Shown: positions 38,974-47,446 of the stretch, one piece after another
Position numbering within the stretch: position 1 is the first letter of the stretch
Layout: every line of letters starts with the position of its first letter
The notes under the pieces: model-generated
Database searches by the model: none
The model's input: only the letters and a program-made list of their open reading frames with translations
Told to the model about the DNA's origin: nothing
Program-made: the position numbers and the translations under genes
Assembly (NCBI RefSeq): GCF_024807845.1
Contig: NZ_JANUEQ010000014.1
Location: forward strand, 1-47,446
From: Klebsiella sp. BIGb0407
GTDB taxonomy: Bacteria > Pseudomonadota > Gammaproteobacteria > Enterobacterales > Enterobacteriaceae
Reading direction: 5' to 3'
DNA length: 47,446 bases

Positions 38974-40824
38974 TTAACCCCCAAGTTTACTTTTATCTCT
39001 TACTGCACCTTTATCTGCGCTGGTTGCCAACATAGCGTACGCACGCAGAGCAAAGGAAACTTCGCGCTCACGTGCACGCGGGGTCCAGGCTTCAGAGCCA
39101 CGAGCTTCTTGTGCGGCACGGCGCTCAGCCAGTAACGCATCCGAGGCTTCAAGTTGAATGCTACGTGAAGGGATATCAATGGCAATCATATCGCCATCTT
39201 CAATCAGACCGATATTACCGCCACTGCCCGCTTCTGGTGAGACGTGACCAATCGACAGACCTGAAGTTCCGCCAGAGAAGCGACCATCGGTTATCAGGGC
39301 GCAGGCTTTACCCAAACCCATTGATTTCAGATAGGTTGTTGGGTAGAGCATTTCCTGCATGCCCGGCCCGCCTTTTGGCCCTTCATAACGAATAACCACG
39401 ACATCACCAGCAACCACTTTACCGCCGAGGATGGCAGAAACCGCGTCATCCTGGCTTTCGTACACTTTCGCCGGGCCGCGGAAAATTAAACTGCCATCGT
39501 CAACACCCGCGGTTTTTACGATACAGCCATTTTCTGCGAAGTTACCGTACAGCACCGCAAGGCCGCCGTCCTGGCTATAAGCGTGCTCTTTAGAGCGAAT
39601 ACAGCCTTCTTTACGGTCAACATCCAGAGTGTCCCAGCGGCAGGATTGTGAGAATGCTTTGGTAGTACGAATACCGGCAGGACCGGCAGAGAACATGCTT
39701 TTCACCGAGTCATCGGAGGTGACCATCACGTCATACTGAGCAAGGGTTTCTGGCAGTGTCAGACCCAGAACGTTACTGACATTACGGTTAAGCAGGCCGG
39801 CACGGTCTAATTCCCCGAGAATACCGAGAACGCCACCCGCACGGTGAACATCTTCCATATGGTATTTTGGCGTACTCGGTGCCACTTTACATAGCTGAGG
39901 GACTCTGCGGGATAACTGATCAATGTCAGTCATAGTGAAGTCAATTTCAGCTTCCTGTGCCGCGGCCAGTAAGTGCAATACGGTGTTAGTTGAACCGCCC
40001 ATTGCAACATCCAGAGTCATGGCGTTCTCAAATGCTTCTTTGCAGGCAATATTACGTGGCAGAGCAGATTCATCATCTTTTTCGTAATAACGCTTAGTCA
40101 GCTCAACAATACGTTTACCCGCACTGAGGAACAGCTCTTTACGATCCGAGTGGGTCGCCAGCAGCGAACCATTACCTGGCTGTGACAAACCTAAGGCTTC
40201 GGTCAGACAGTTCATCGAGTTGGCAGTAAACATACCGGAACAAGAACCACAAGTAGGACAAGCGGAGCGTTCAATCTGCTCGCTGTCCTCGTCGCTGACA
40301 TTCGGGTTAGCGCCCTGAATCATGGCATCAACCAAGTCCAGTTTGATAATCTGATCGGACAGTTTGGTTTTACCGGCCTCCATCGGGCCACCGGAGACAA
40401 AAATAACCGGAATATTCAGGCGCAGAGACGCCATTAACATTCCCGGGGTGATCTTGTCACAGTTGGAGATACATACCATCGCATCGGCACAGTGCGCATT
40501 GACCATATACTCAACCGAGTCGGCAATCAGTTCACGTGACGGTAAGGAATAGAGCATACCGCCATGACCCATGGCGATCCCGTCATCCACTGCAATGGTA
40601 TTAAATTCTTTTGCTACGCCACCAGAAGCTTCAATTTGTTCAGCGACCAGCTTACCCAAATCACGTAGATGTACGTGCCCTGGTACAAATTGGGTAAATG
40701 AGTTCACGACCGCAATGATAGGTTTGCCAAAATCGGCATCGGTCATTCCGGTTGCGCGCCACAGCGCACGGGCACCAGCCATATTACGGCCATGAGTTGT
40801 GGTAGCGGAACGATACTTAGGCAT
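38974..40824 (-). CDS. ilvD: Dihydroxy-acid dehydratase
   Basis: 616 residues, the E. coli length. Fe-S enzyme that dehydrates dihydroxy acids to the 2-oxo acids of valine and isoleucine. Cluster and active-site cysteines are seen in [12 protein letters not shown] and [19 protein letters not shown]. The C-terminal [21 protein letters not shown] is diagnostic. It lies 60 bases after ilvE. Confidence 0.98.
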   Translation of the reverse strand: MPKYRSATTTHGRNMAGARALWRATGMTDADFGKPIIAVVNSFTQFVPGHVHLRDLGKLVAEQIEASGGVAKEFNTIAVDDGIAMGHGGMLYSLPSRELIADSVEYMVNAHCADAMVCISNCDKITPGMLMASLRLNIPVIFVSGGPMEAGKTKLSDQIIKLDLVDAMIQGANPNVSDEDSEQIERSACPTCGSCSGMFTANSMNCLTEALGLSQPGNGSLLATHSDRKELFLSAGKRIVELTKRYYEKDDESALPRNIACKEAFENAMTLDVAMGGSTNTVLHLLAAAQEAEIDFTMTDIDQLSRRVPQLCKVAPSTPKYHMEDVHRAGGVLGILGELDRAGLLNRNVSNVLGLTLPETLAQYDVMVTSDDSVKSMFSAGPAGIRTTKAFSQSCRWDTLDVDRKEGCIRSKEHAYSQDGGLAVLYGNFAENGCIVKTAGVDDGSLIFRGPAKVYESQDDAVSAILGGKVVAGDVVVIRYEGPKGGPGMQEMLYPTTYLKSMGLGKACALITDGRFSGGTSGLSIGHVSPEAGSGGNIGLIEDGDMIAIDIPSRSIQLEASDALLAERRAAQEARGSEAWTPRAREREVSFALRAYAMLATSADKGAVRDKSKLGG

Positions 40825-40884
40825 TCTTAGTTACTCCAGTCTGTCGAATAGCAGGCGGTCCATGCCGCCCGTCTGGTGTTGTGC

Positions 40885-41817
40885 TTATTTCGCGTTAATA
40901 GGGTCTAACCAGCCCCATTTATCTTCAGTTTCACCGGTAAATAAGCCGAAGAACGCATCTTGAATACGTTTGGTGACCGGGCCACGACGGCCTTCACCGA
41001 CCTGGATACCATCCACGCTGCGTACTGGCGTGATTTCTGCTGCGGTTCCGGACATAAAGACTTCATCAGCAAGATACAGTGATTCACGGGACAACACTTG
41101 CTCACGCACTTCAATACCCAAATCTTTAGCCAGTTTAATGATGGCATCACGGGTAATACCCGGTAAGGCAGAAGAAGTAAACGGCGGAGTAAAGACTACA
41201 CCATCTTTAACTTCAAACAGGTTCTCACCCGCCCCTTCAGAGATATAGCCATGAACATCCAGAGCAATCCCTTCCTGGTAACCATGGCGGCGAGCTTCGC
41301 TACCAACCAGTAATGAGGAGAGATAGTTACCCCCAGCTTTTGCTGCGGTAGGGATAGTATTTGGTGCCGCACGGTTCCAGGAAGAAACCATCGCATCAAT
41401 ACCCTGCTCCAGCGCCTCGGCACCCAGATAAGCGCCCCACGGGAAAGCGGCAATAATAACATCTGTGGTGTAGTCAGCCGGAGGGTTAACCCCCATACCG
41501 ACATCGCCCACAAAGACCAGCGGGCGAATATAAGCGCTGGTCAGGTTGTTTTTACGTAGTACAGCACGACAAGCTTCCATCAACTCGTCGACGCTTTGTG
41601 ATACCGGGAAGCGATAGATTTTGGCTGAGTCGCGCAGGCGCTGCATATGTTCGCGATGACGGAAGACTACCGGTCCTTTGTGAGAGTTGTAGCAACGGAT
41701 ACCTTCAAATACGGATGTTCCGTAATGCAAGGCATGTGACATAACGTGGACTTTTGCGTTTTCCCACGGCGTCATTTCACCGTTGAACCAGATGTAGTCA
41801 GCTTTTTTAGTTGTCAT
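40885..41817 (-). CDS. ilvE: Branched-chain amino-acid aminotransferase
   Basis: 310 residues (309 in E. coli), fold-type IV PLP enzyme. Last step for isoleucine, valine and leucine. ADYIWFNGEM, the catalytic lysine in PTAAKAGGNYLSSLL, and EGAGENLFEV are conserved. It lies 20 bases after ilvM. Confidence 0.98.
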   Translation of the reverse strand: MTTKKADYIWFNGEMTPWENAKVHVMSHALHYGTSVFEGIRCYNSHKGPVVFRHREHMQRLRDSAKIYRFPVSQSVDELMEACRAVLRKNNLTSAYIRPLVFVGDVGMGVNPPADYTTDVIIAAFPWGAYLGAEALEQGIDAMVSSWNRAAPNTIPTAAKAGGNYLSSLLVGSEARRHGYQEGIALDVHGYISEGAGENLFEVKDGVVFTPPFTSSALPGITRDAIIKLAKDLGIEVREQVLSRESLYLADEVFMSGTAAEITPVRSVDGIQVGEGRRGPVTKRIQDAFFGLFTGETEDKWGWLDPINAK

Positions 41818-41837
41818 GCTTCTCTATCCTTTTACGC

Positions 41838-42095
41838 TCAGGCGCGAATTTGTTGTGATGTAAGTTGCTGAACTTCGATACAGGCAACATCAACCAGTTT
41901 GCTTAACTGGCTGAACAGCAGTTCTATCGAACGCGGGCTGGCAACAGTGAGCTCAATATTGATATTTTCAGGATTGGTGTCGGTCACCATATTCATGGAA
42001 CAGATCTGAAAACCGCGGTGACGTACTACACGTAATATGCGTTCTAACGTTTCCGGACGGAAGCGAGCCTGCAAGGCAAGTTGATGTTGCATCAT
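41838..42095 (-). CDS. ilvM: Acetolactate synthase II small subunit
   Basis: 85 residues (87 in E. coli), a single ACT-like domain ([24 protein letters not shown]). Needed for activity of IlvG. The ATG overlaps the ilvG stop by 4 bases, so subunit synthesis is coupled. Confidence 0.95.
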   Translation of the reverse strand: MMQHQLALQARFRPETLERILRVVRHRGFQICSMNMVTDTNPENINIELTVASPRSIELLFSQLSKLVDVACIEVQQLTSQQIRA

Positions 42096-43738
42096 GATTC
42101 TTTCTCCATCATTTGTGCGTTACTGGCACCTGGCGGTACCAACGGCCAGACATTCTCATACTCATCAATTGAGACATGAAGTAAGTACGGGCCGTCACTA
42201 TTGAGCAGAGTATCAAGCGCGGCTTCTACCTGGTCTTTACGAGTAATACGCTGGCCTGGAATATCAAAAGCGCTGGCCAGCGTAAGGAAATCAGGGTTAT
42301 CAGAAAGATTAGTTTCGCTATAGCGTTCAGCAAAAAACAGCTGTTGCCACTGTCGAACCATACCTAAACGCTGGTTATCCAGTAACAAAATTTTCACAGG
42401 CAGCTTTTTACGCTTTACGGTTCCCAGCTCCTGAATATTCATCATGAATGAACCATCTCCGGAGACACAAATCACCGTATCCTCAGGCCTGGCAACTTGA
42501 GCCCCGACTGCCGCAGGTAAACCAAAACCCATCGTGCCCAGACCACTTGAAGTGATAAAGTTTTCCGGACGGGTAAAGGTCATATGCTGCGCGGTCCACA
42601 TTTGATGCTGGCCGACATCGGTGGTGATAACACATTCCTGAGGTTTACGTTCAGAAAGTTGTTTGAGCAATAAAGGGGCATAGATAGGTTCACCGGGGTG
42701 ATCATAACGCCATTCATTTTCTGCTTTCAGGGTGGCCACTTGTTGCTGCCAGTCAGCAATCTGTAACGGCTGTTGCAGTGCAGGTAATAACTGATTCAGC
42801 GGACCTTGTAGCGCCACGTGAGCCTGACGTAACTTACTCAGTTCAGCAGGGTCGATATCCATATGGATAACTTTCGCGTGGGGAGCAAAAGTATTCAGTT
42901 TGCCGGTAACACGATCGTCAAAACGCGCGCCAACCGCTATCAGTAAATCGCACTCCTGTACCGCCAGGTTTGCAGCTTTAGTACCGTGCATGCCTAACAT
43001 ACCGGTATAGAAAGGGTGCTCAGGCGGAACCGCCCCCAGCCCTTTAAGGGTCACCGTGGAAGGTATATTGGTCACAGCAATAAATTCACGCAGGGCCGGA
43101 ACCGCTTGAGCCATACCGACGCCACCGCCGATATACAGCATCGGTTTTTGTGCGCTCGCTAATAGGCCTCGCGCTTGCTCAATCTCTGCTTCAGGCAAAA
43201 ACTCATCATCAGCGACAGTGGATAACCAGGCTTCAAAATCACCGTTAGCAAGTTGGATATCTTTAGGAATATCAATCAGAACAGGACCAGGACGACCGCT
43301 ACTGGCAATTTCAAAAGCTTCTGCGATAACCCGCGGTAGCTCTTCAATCGACTCAACCAGGAAGCTGTGTTTAGTACAGGCTAAAGAGAGGCCTAAAACA
43401 TCCACCTCCTGAAAAGCATCGGTGCCCATCAGTGGCGCGGCTACCTGGCCTGTCAGTGCGACGACCGGAACGGAATCTAACATTGCATCAGCCAGGCCGG
43501 TTATCAGGTTGGTGGCACCAGGCCCGGATGTCGCAATACATACTCCTGTTTTACCGGTGGCACGCGCATAACCTATCGCTGCGATAACGGCGCCTTGCTC
43601 ATGGCGACACAGTAGATGTTCCACACCACCGTCATACAATGCATCGTATACCGGCATGATTGCGCCGCCTGGATAACCGAAAACTGTTTCAACACCCTGC
43701 GCTCGCAACGCATGTACCACCCATTGCGCACCATTCAT
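42092..43738 (-). CDS. ilvG: Acetolactate synthase II large subunit, intact
   Basis: 548 residues, full length and uninterrupted, unlike E. coli K-12, where a frameshift kills this gene. ThDP enzyme that makes acetolactate and acetohydroxybutyrate; the isozyme II form is not valine-sensitive. Motifs: [18 protein letters not shown], the ThDP glutamate region [23 protein letters not shown]-binding [19 protein letters not shown], and the Mg/ThDP motif [20 protein letters not shown]. Confidence 0.97.
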   Translation of the reverse strand: MNGAQWVVHALRAQGVETVFGYPGGAIMPVYDALYDGGVEHLLCRHEQGAVIAAIGYARATGKTGVCIATSGPGATNLITGLADAMLDSVPVVALTGQVAAPLMGTDAFQEVDVLGLSLACTKHSFLVESIEELPRVIAEAFEIASSGRPGPVLIDIPKDIQLANGDFEAWLSTVADDEFLPEAEIEQARGLLASAQKPMLYIGGGVGMAQAVPALREFIAVTNIPSTVTLKGLGAVPPEHPFYTGMLGMHGTKAANLAVQECDLLIAVGARFDDRVTGKLNTFAPHAKVIHMDIDPAELSKLRQAHVALQGPLNQLLPALQQPLQIADWQQQVATLKAENEWRYDHPGEPIYAPLLLKQLSERKPQECVITTDVGQHQMWTAQHMTFTRPENFITSSGLGTMGFGLPAAVGAQVARPEDTVICVSGDGSFMMNIQELGTVKRKKLPVKILLLDNQRLGMVRQWQQLFFAERYSETNLSDNPDFLTLASAFDIPGQRITRKDQVEAALDTLLNSDGPYLLHVSIDEYENVWPLVPPGASNAQMMEKES

Positions 43739-43817
43739 AGTTAGTTCCCCGTCTCATTACCAGAGAAACAGAATTTTATGCTACTGAACATAATCTGCCC
43801 TCATATTAAATTCTTTG

Positions 43818-43858
43818 TCCAAAAAAAAAACCCCGGACCTTTCGGTGCGGGGTTCTTT
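43818..43858 (-). terminator. Attenuator of the ilvLGMEDA operon
   Basis: On the minus strand AACCCCGCACC, GAAA loop, GGTCCGGGGTT (one C-C mismatch) is followed by a run of ten Ts (complement of 43821-43830). It lies about 20 bases after the ilvL stop and 80 before ilvG. Ribosome stalling on ilvL would favour the alternative antiterminator. Confidence 0.9.
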
Positions 43859-43876
43859 TCGATTAAGACTTGATTT

Positions 43877-43975
43877 TTAAGCCTTTCTTTCTCCAAGTGC
43901 AGCCCCGCACGGTGGGATAATAATCACCACAATGCTAATCACGACTAGGCTAATCACTCGTAGTAGGGCTGTCAT
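43877..43975 (-). CDS. ilvL: ilvLGMEDA leader peptide
   Basis: 32 residues beginning MTALLRVISLVVISIVVIII, then PPCGAALGERKA. Fourteen of the first 20 residues are Leu, Ile or Val, the three amino acids that control the operon. The Leu codons at 4, 5 and 10 are all the rare CTA, which sharpens sensitivity to leucyl-tRNA. Matches E. coli IlvL (32 residues) almost throughout. Confidence 0.95.
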   Translation of the reverse strand: MTALLRVISLVVISIVVIIIPPCGAALGERKA

Positions 43976-44017
43976 TTTTTGTACTTTCTATCATCTTGCT
44001 CGAAGTAATACCTACAG

Positions 44018-44046
44018 AGTTATCACAGAATCAGATATGAACACAA
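44018..44046 (-). promoter_or_regulatory. Candidate promoter of ilvLGMEDA
   Basis: Minus strand: TTGTGT (44046-44041), 17-base spacer, ATAACT (44023-44018), located 43 bases before ilvL. Box matches are modest, but the spacing and surrounding sequence parallel the E. coli promoter. The rest of 44047-44327 is very AT-rich with A/T tracts; such upstream DNA binds IHF and Lrp in E. coli, though no site could be fixed here. Confidence 0.5.
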
Positions 44047-44327
44047 GATTTTTTTATAAAAAAACTGAGCGAAAGAAAGCAAATTTACGAAAAACACGTT
44101 GAATTTAAAAACAAAAAATGACGATGCAGAAAATTTATCAAATCAATCAATAAACGAATTTTTACTCAGCATCAGATAAAAAAATTATTACCTCTGAACA
44201 TCGCTCTCAAAAAAAAGATAACAAAAGATCAGGCTGTAAAATTTATTAGCACTCTGTTCAGTTATATAAAATGTATGATTTTTAATCGCCCTGGAATACG
44301 CCATGATAAATTTTTCATGGAGGAGAT

Positions 44328-45848
44328 ATGTCTCTGTCAGTTATTCATACCCGGGCAGCATTAGGTGTCAGTGCCCCCTTAGTTACAGTAGAAGTCCATA
44401 TCAGCCGCGGATTACCCGGCCTGACCCTGGTGGGACTGCCAGAAACAACGGTCAGAGAAGCCCGTGACCGGGTACGTAGTGCCATTATAAACAGTGGCTA
44501 TACCTTTCCTGCCCGTAAGATAACCATTAACCTGGCACCGGCAGATCTCCCGAAAGAAGGGGGGCGTTACGATCTCCCTATTGCGATTGCGCTCCTCGCA
44601 GCTTCTGAGCAGCTCAGCACAACGATGCTGGCACAATATGAGTTCGTGGGTGAGCTAGCGTTAACAGGCGCGTTACGTGGCGTATCAGGAGCAATATCAG
44701 CAGCCCTTGAAGCCCTGAAGGCGGGTCGAAGTATTGTCACAGCCACAGATAATGCCGCCGAGTTAGGTTTGATAGAACAACCCGGCTGTTTAGTAGCGCA
44801 ACATTTGACGGAAGTCTGTAGCTGGCTTGAAGGCAAAAGTCAGTTAACCCGCCCGATAGCGCCGCTCTATTCTCACCCTCCTTCAGAAAGTGACCTGAAC
44901 GAAATCATTGGCCAGAGTCAGGGAAAGCGTGCACTAGAGATAACGGCCAGTGGAGGGCACAATTTACTGCTGATAGGCCCCCCCGGAACCGGGAAAACAA
45001 TGCTAGCCAGCCGGCTTAATACTCTTCTTCCACCGTTAAGCAACACGGAAGCGTTACAGAGCGCGGCGATTCTTAGCCTGGTACAACCTTCACTTTCCTG
45101 GCGTCAGTGGCGTCAGCGTCCATTCAGAGCCCCTCACCACAGTGCTTCATTAAACTCCATGGTAGGGGGTGGCAGTATTCCCCAGCCAGGTGAAATTTCT
45201 TTAGCGCACAACGGTGTACTGTTCCTCGATGAACTTCCAGAATTTGAACGCAGAGTTCTGGACTCATTACGCGAGCCCATAGAGTCGGGAGAGATCCATA
45301 TCTCCCGAACGCGTGCAAAGATAACTTACCCCGCCAGCTTTCAGCTAATTGCAGCTATGAACCCAGGACCCACCGGTCACTATGAAGGGCTTCATAATAG
45401 GGCAACGCCGCAACAGACCCTGCGTTATCTGGGCCGCCTGTCAGGGCCCTTCCTTGATCGTTTTGATTTATCTGTTGAGGTTCCATTGCTGTCGGTCGGT
45501 ACACTGAGTCAGTCTCAGCACCGCAGTGAATCCAGCCATGAAGTAAGAGACAGGGTCATTGCCTGCAGAAACCATCAGCTAGCAAGGCAGCATAAGCTTA
45601 ATGCGTTACTCAGTAATCATGAGGTTCGTGAATTCTGTCAGCTTGAGCAGAATGATGCGCTCTGGCTAGAGGAGACTCTGGCAACACTGGGCTTGTCAGT
45701 GAGAGCCTGGCAGCGGTTGTTGAAAGTGGCACGAACGATTGCGGATATGCAGCAGGAAAAAGATATTCTCAGGGTGCATTTACAAGAGGCGCTTGGGTAT
45801 CGGGCAATAGACCGGTTGCTTTTGCACTTGCAGCGTCTGGCAGGATAA
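44328..45848 (+). CDS. comM: ComM, Mg-chelatase-like AAA+ helicase (YifB)
   Basis: 506 residues, the E. coli length. N-terminal ChlI-like domain (VEVHISRGLPGLTLVGLPETTVREA), Walker A GPPGTGKT (217-224), Walker B GVLFLDELPEF, and a C-terminal helical domain. In naturally transformable bacteria ComM is a hexameric helicase that promotes branch migration during integration of foreign DNA. AGGAG lies at the right distance before the ATG. Divergent from the ilv operon. Confidence 0.96.
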   Translation: MSLSVIHTRAALGVSAPLVTVEVHISRGLPGLTLVGLPETTVREARDRVRSAIINSGYTFPARKITINLAPADLPKEGGRYDLPIAIALLAASEQLSTTMLAQYEFVGELALTGALRGVSGAISAALEALKAGRSIVTATDNAAELGLIEQPGCLVAQHLTEVCSWLEGKSQLTRPIAPLYSHPPSESDLNEIIGQSQGKRALEITASGGHNLLLIGPPGTGKTMLASRLNTLLPPLSNTEALQSAAILSLVQPSLSWRQWRQRPFRAPHHSASLNSMVGGGSIPQPGEISLAHNGVLFLDELPEFERRVLDSLREPIESGEIHISRTRAKITYPASFQLIAAMNPGPTGHYEGLHNRATPQQTLRYLGRLSGPFLDRFDLSVEVPLLSVGTLSQSQHRSESSHEVRDRVIACRNHQLARQHKLNALLSNHEVREFCQLEQNDALWLEETLATLGLSVRAWQRLLKVARTIADMQQEKDILRVHLQEALGYRAIDRLLLHLQRLAG

Positions 45849-45877
45849 AGCAATGATGTGACTTGTCGATGAATACG

Positions 45878-45903
45878 ATAAAGGGGGCTATCGCCCCCTT
45901 TAT
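45878..45903. terminator. Bidirectional terminator between comM and maoP
   Basis: Stem ATAAAGGGGGC (45878-45888), TATC loop, GCCCCCTTTAT (45893-45903). It abuts the maoP stop codon (45904-45906) and lies 29 bases after comM, serving both convergent genes. Confidence 0.88.
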
Positions 45904-46242
45904 TTAGTCGTCGCTGTCGGTATAGTCTTCAACAGCATCCATCTGCGGCTTGCCGCCAGAAAGAGTGTGAAAACGCTTTGGACGTTTGATACGCGACATA
46001 TATTTGCTCCAGACGCGCTCTGCTTCTGTCACAGGTTCACGCTGACCACGACACACTGCAACAAACAGAGTTTCCTCTTCTGTTCCAGGTTCGCGTTTGC
46101 CAAGATCCAGCTCATTAAACGCAACACCATGACGCTCTAATAACTGAGCTTCTTTGATGGTGAAATCGCCATGTCGGGAGAATCCACGCGGATAATGTTT
46201 ATTATCGAAAAACCGATTAGTTGTCGTAAAGCTCTCCGCCAT
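45904..46242 (-). CDS. maoP: Macrodomain Ori protein MaoP
   Basis: 112 residues, nearly identical to E. coli MaoP/YifE ([20 protein letters not shown] at the start, GGKPQ and EDYTDSDD at the end). DUF413 family. In E. coli MaoP with the cis site maoS organises the Ori chromosomal macrodomain. Divergent from hdfR, as in E. coli. I did not locate maoS with confidence. Confidence 0.95.
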   Translation of the reverse strand: MAESFTTTNRFFDNKHYPRGFSRHGDFTIKEAQLLERHGVAFNELDLGKREPGTEEETLFVAVCRGQREPVTEAERVWSKYMSRIKRPKRFHTLSGGKPQMDAVEDYTDSDD

Positions 46243-46360
46243 CCTGCACGCTCCTAATTCTTTTGGTCTGGCTGTTTATGGCGCGGAGTATTAGTTACGC
46301 TTGACAGAGTGTAAAACAAAATATTTAAATCATAACGACAAATTTTTTTTGGAGAGGGTC

Positions 46361-47185
46361 ATGGATAGCGAGCTACTGAAAACATTCCTTGAAGTGAGCA
46401 GAACACGACATTTTGGTCGTGCGGCTGAAACACTGTATTTGACGCAGTCTGCCGTTAGTTTTCGTATTCGACAGCTCGAAAATCAGCTCGGTGTAAATCT
46501 GTTTACGCGCCATCGTAATAATATACGACTGACCACTGCTGGGGAGAGGTTATTACCTTACGCCGAAAATTTAATGAATACCTGGCTTGCTGCTAAGAGG
46601 GAAGTCTCTCTGACCTCACAGCATAATCAGCTCAGCATCGGAGCCAGTTCCGCGCTGTGGGAATGTATGCTAACGCCCTGGATTTCTGTTCTTTATCAAC
46701 AACATAAAGACTTTCAATTTGAAGCCCGCATTGCATCACGTCAGTCGTTAGTTAAGCAGCTTCATGACCGCAGACTTGACTTATTATTGACCACTGAAGC
46801 GCCGAAAATGGATGAATTTACCAGCCAGTTATTGGGGAATTTTAATCTTGCTCTTTATGCTGGCAGCCCAAAATGTGACCGGGATCAGCTGGCCTATGTA
46901 CGCATAGAGTGGGGGGCTGACTTCCAACAATATGAGTCTGAATTTATTCAGAACGATGAAATCCCCATCTTAACGACCAGTTCTGCAACTCAGGCATGCC
47001 AGTTGATTCCGGCGTTAAACGGCTATGCTTTCCTGCCTGTTGAGTGGGCACAGCTGCAAGAAACTGTTTATCCGCTGGCTAATTCTGGCCTGCTTTCCAG
47101 GCCTCTGTACGCTATCTGGCTGCAAAATACCGATAAGCAAAGCATCATTAAATCGTTACTGAAGACACCATTATTAGCGCAGTAA
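46361..47185 (+). CDS. hdfR: LysR-type regulator HdfR
   Basis: 274 residues from ATG 46361 ([20 protein letters not shown]), which has GGAGAGGG just upstream. The frame is open from TTG 46301 but that extension is not conserved. The HTH ([20 protein letters not shown]) and LysR effector domain are clear. In E. coli HdfR represses flhDC and activates gltBD. The effector domain is more divergent than the HTH, especially residues 190-260. Confidence 0.94.
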   Translation: MDSELLKTFLEVSRTRHFGRAAETLYLTQSAVSFRIRQLENQLGVNLFTRHRNNIRLTTAGERLLPYAENLMNTWLAAKREVSLTSQHNQLSIGASSALWECMLTPWISVLYQQHKDFQFEARIASRQSLVKQLHDRRLDLLLTTEAPKMDEFTSQLLGNFNLALYAGSPKCDRDQLAYVRIEWGADFQQYESEFIQNDEIPILTTSSATQACQLIPALNGYAFLPVEWAQLQETVYPLANSGLLSRPLYAIWLQNTDKQSIIKSLLKTPLLAQ

Positions 47186-47234
47186 TGCGCTTTTTTTCAG
47201 CAAATAATCGGCAGGAGGTGGTTTATGACAGACG

Positions 47235-47266
47235 AAAAAAAACCTTTGCTTTCGCAAAGGTTTTTT
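47235..47266 (-). terminator. Terminator after tRNA-Trp
   Basis: Stem AAAAAACCTTTGC (47237-47249), TTTC loop, GCAAAGGTTTTTT (47254-47266), with A/T runs on both sides. It lies 4 bases after the tRNA and also closes hdfR from the other side. If the tRNAs end an rRNA operon, this is the operon terminator. Confidence 0.9.
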
Positions 47267-47270
47267 AATC

Positions 47271-47346
47271 TGGCAGGGGCGGAGAGACTCGAACTCCCAA
47301 CACCCGGTTTTGGAGACCGGTGCTCTACCAATTGAACTACGCCCCT
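47271..47346 (-). tRNA. trpT: tRNA-Trp (anticodon CCA)
   Basis: 76 nt, AGGGGCGTAGTTCAATTGG at the 5' end, loop CTCCAAA giving anticodon CCA, encoded CCA tail. The aspT-trpT pair next to hdfR matches the distal end of rrnC in E. coli. Confidence 0.97.
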
Positions 47347-47353
47347 AAAAGGG

Positions 47354-47430
47354 TGGCGGAACGGACGGGACTCGAACCCGCGACCCCCTGCGTGACAGGC
47401 AGGTATTCTAACCGACTGAACTACCGCTCC
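47354..47430 (-). tRNA. aspT: tRNA-Asp (anticodon GTC)
   Basis: 77 nt, GGAGCGGTAGTTCAGTCGG at the 5' end, anticodon GTC within CCTGTCACG, encoded CCA tail. It is 7 bases upstream of tRNA-Trp. No promoter can be seen in the 16 bases left before the window edge, in keeping with transcription from further upstream. Confidence 0.97.
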
Positions 47431-47446
47431 ACCGAATTACTTTACA

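Overview
The window is a chromosomal segment of an Enterobacterales bacterium. Gene content and order follow the Escherichia/Yersinia backbone: lptM-cyaY-cyaA-hemCDXY, a tRNA operon and yifK, the enterobacterial common antigen (ECA) operon, rho-trxA-rhlB-gppA-rep-ppiC, ilvC-ilvY-ilvADEMGL, comM-maoP-hdfR, and tRNA-Trp/tRNA-Asp. The 127-bp ERIC repeats also point to this order. The organism is not E. coli K-12: ilvG is intact, aslA/aslB are absent beside glmZ, rffG/rffH are absent from the ECA operon, and proM is duplicated. I cannot name the genus from sequence alone.

Layout. 1-8070: two ERIC copies, the LPS-assembly lipoprotein gene lptM, cyaY convergent with cyaA, and the divergent haem operon hemCDXY. 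8070-9560: an antitoxin-like remnant; the small RNA gene glmZ on the minus strand, with a sigma-54 promoter, an IHF-like site and three GlrR-type operators; then a minus-strand tRNA operon (Arg-His-Leu-Pro-Pro). 9564-22171: the yifK permease and the whole ECA operon in minus orientation (wecA-wzzE-wecB-wecC-wecD-wecE-wzxE-wecF-wzyE-wecG), with a diverged ERIC between wzzE and wecB. 22361-29758: rho, trxA, rhlB, gppA, rep and ppiC.

29760-34900 is the accessory part. It is an AT-rich four-gene minus-strand operon encoding a methyltransferase-like protein, a stand-alone NRPS-type adenylating enzyme, an alpha-oxoamine-synthase-family PLP enzyme and a GNAT acetyltransferase. It lies between ppiC and ilvC, which are adjacent in E. 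coli. A decayed IS3-family element sits at its upstream edge. This looks like a small orphan biosynthetic cluster and is the best candidate for something undescribed. Its product is unknown and no carrier-protein gene is visible.

34899-44000 holds the isoleucine/valine genes: ilvC and its divergent regulator ilvY with an operator between them, and the ilvLGMEDA operon with leader peptide and attenuator. 44328-47430 holds comM, maoP, hdfR and tRNA-Trp/tRNA-Asp. In E. coli that last tRNA pair is the distal end of an rRNA operon, so an rRNA operon may lie just past the right edge.
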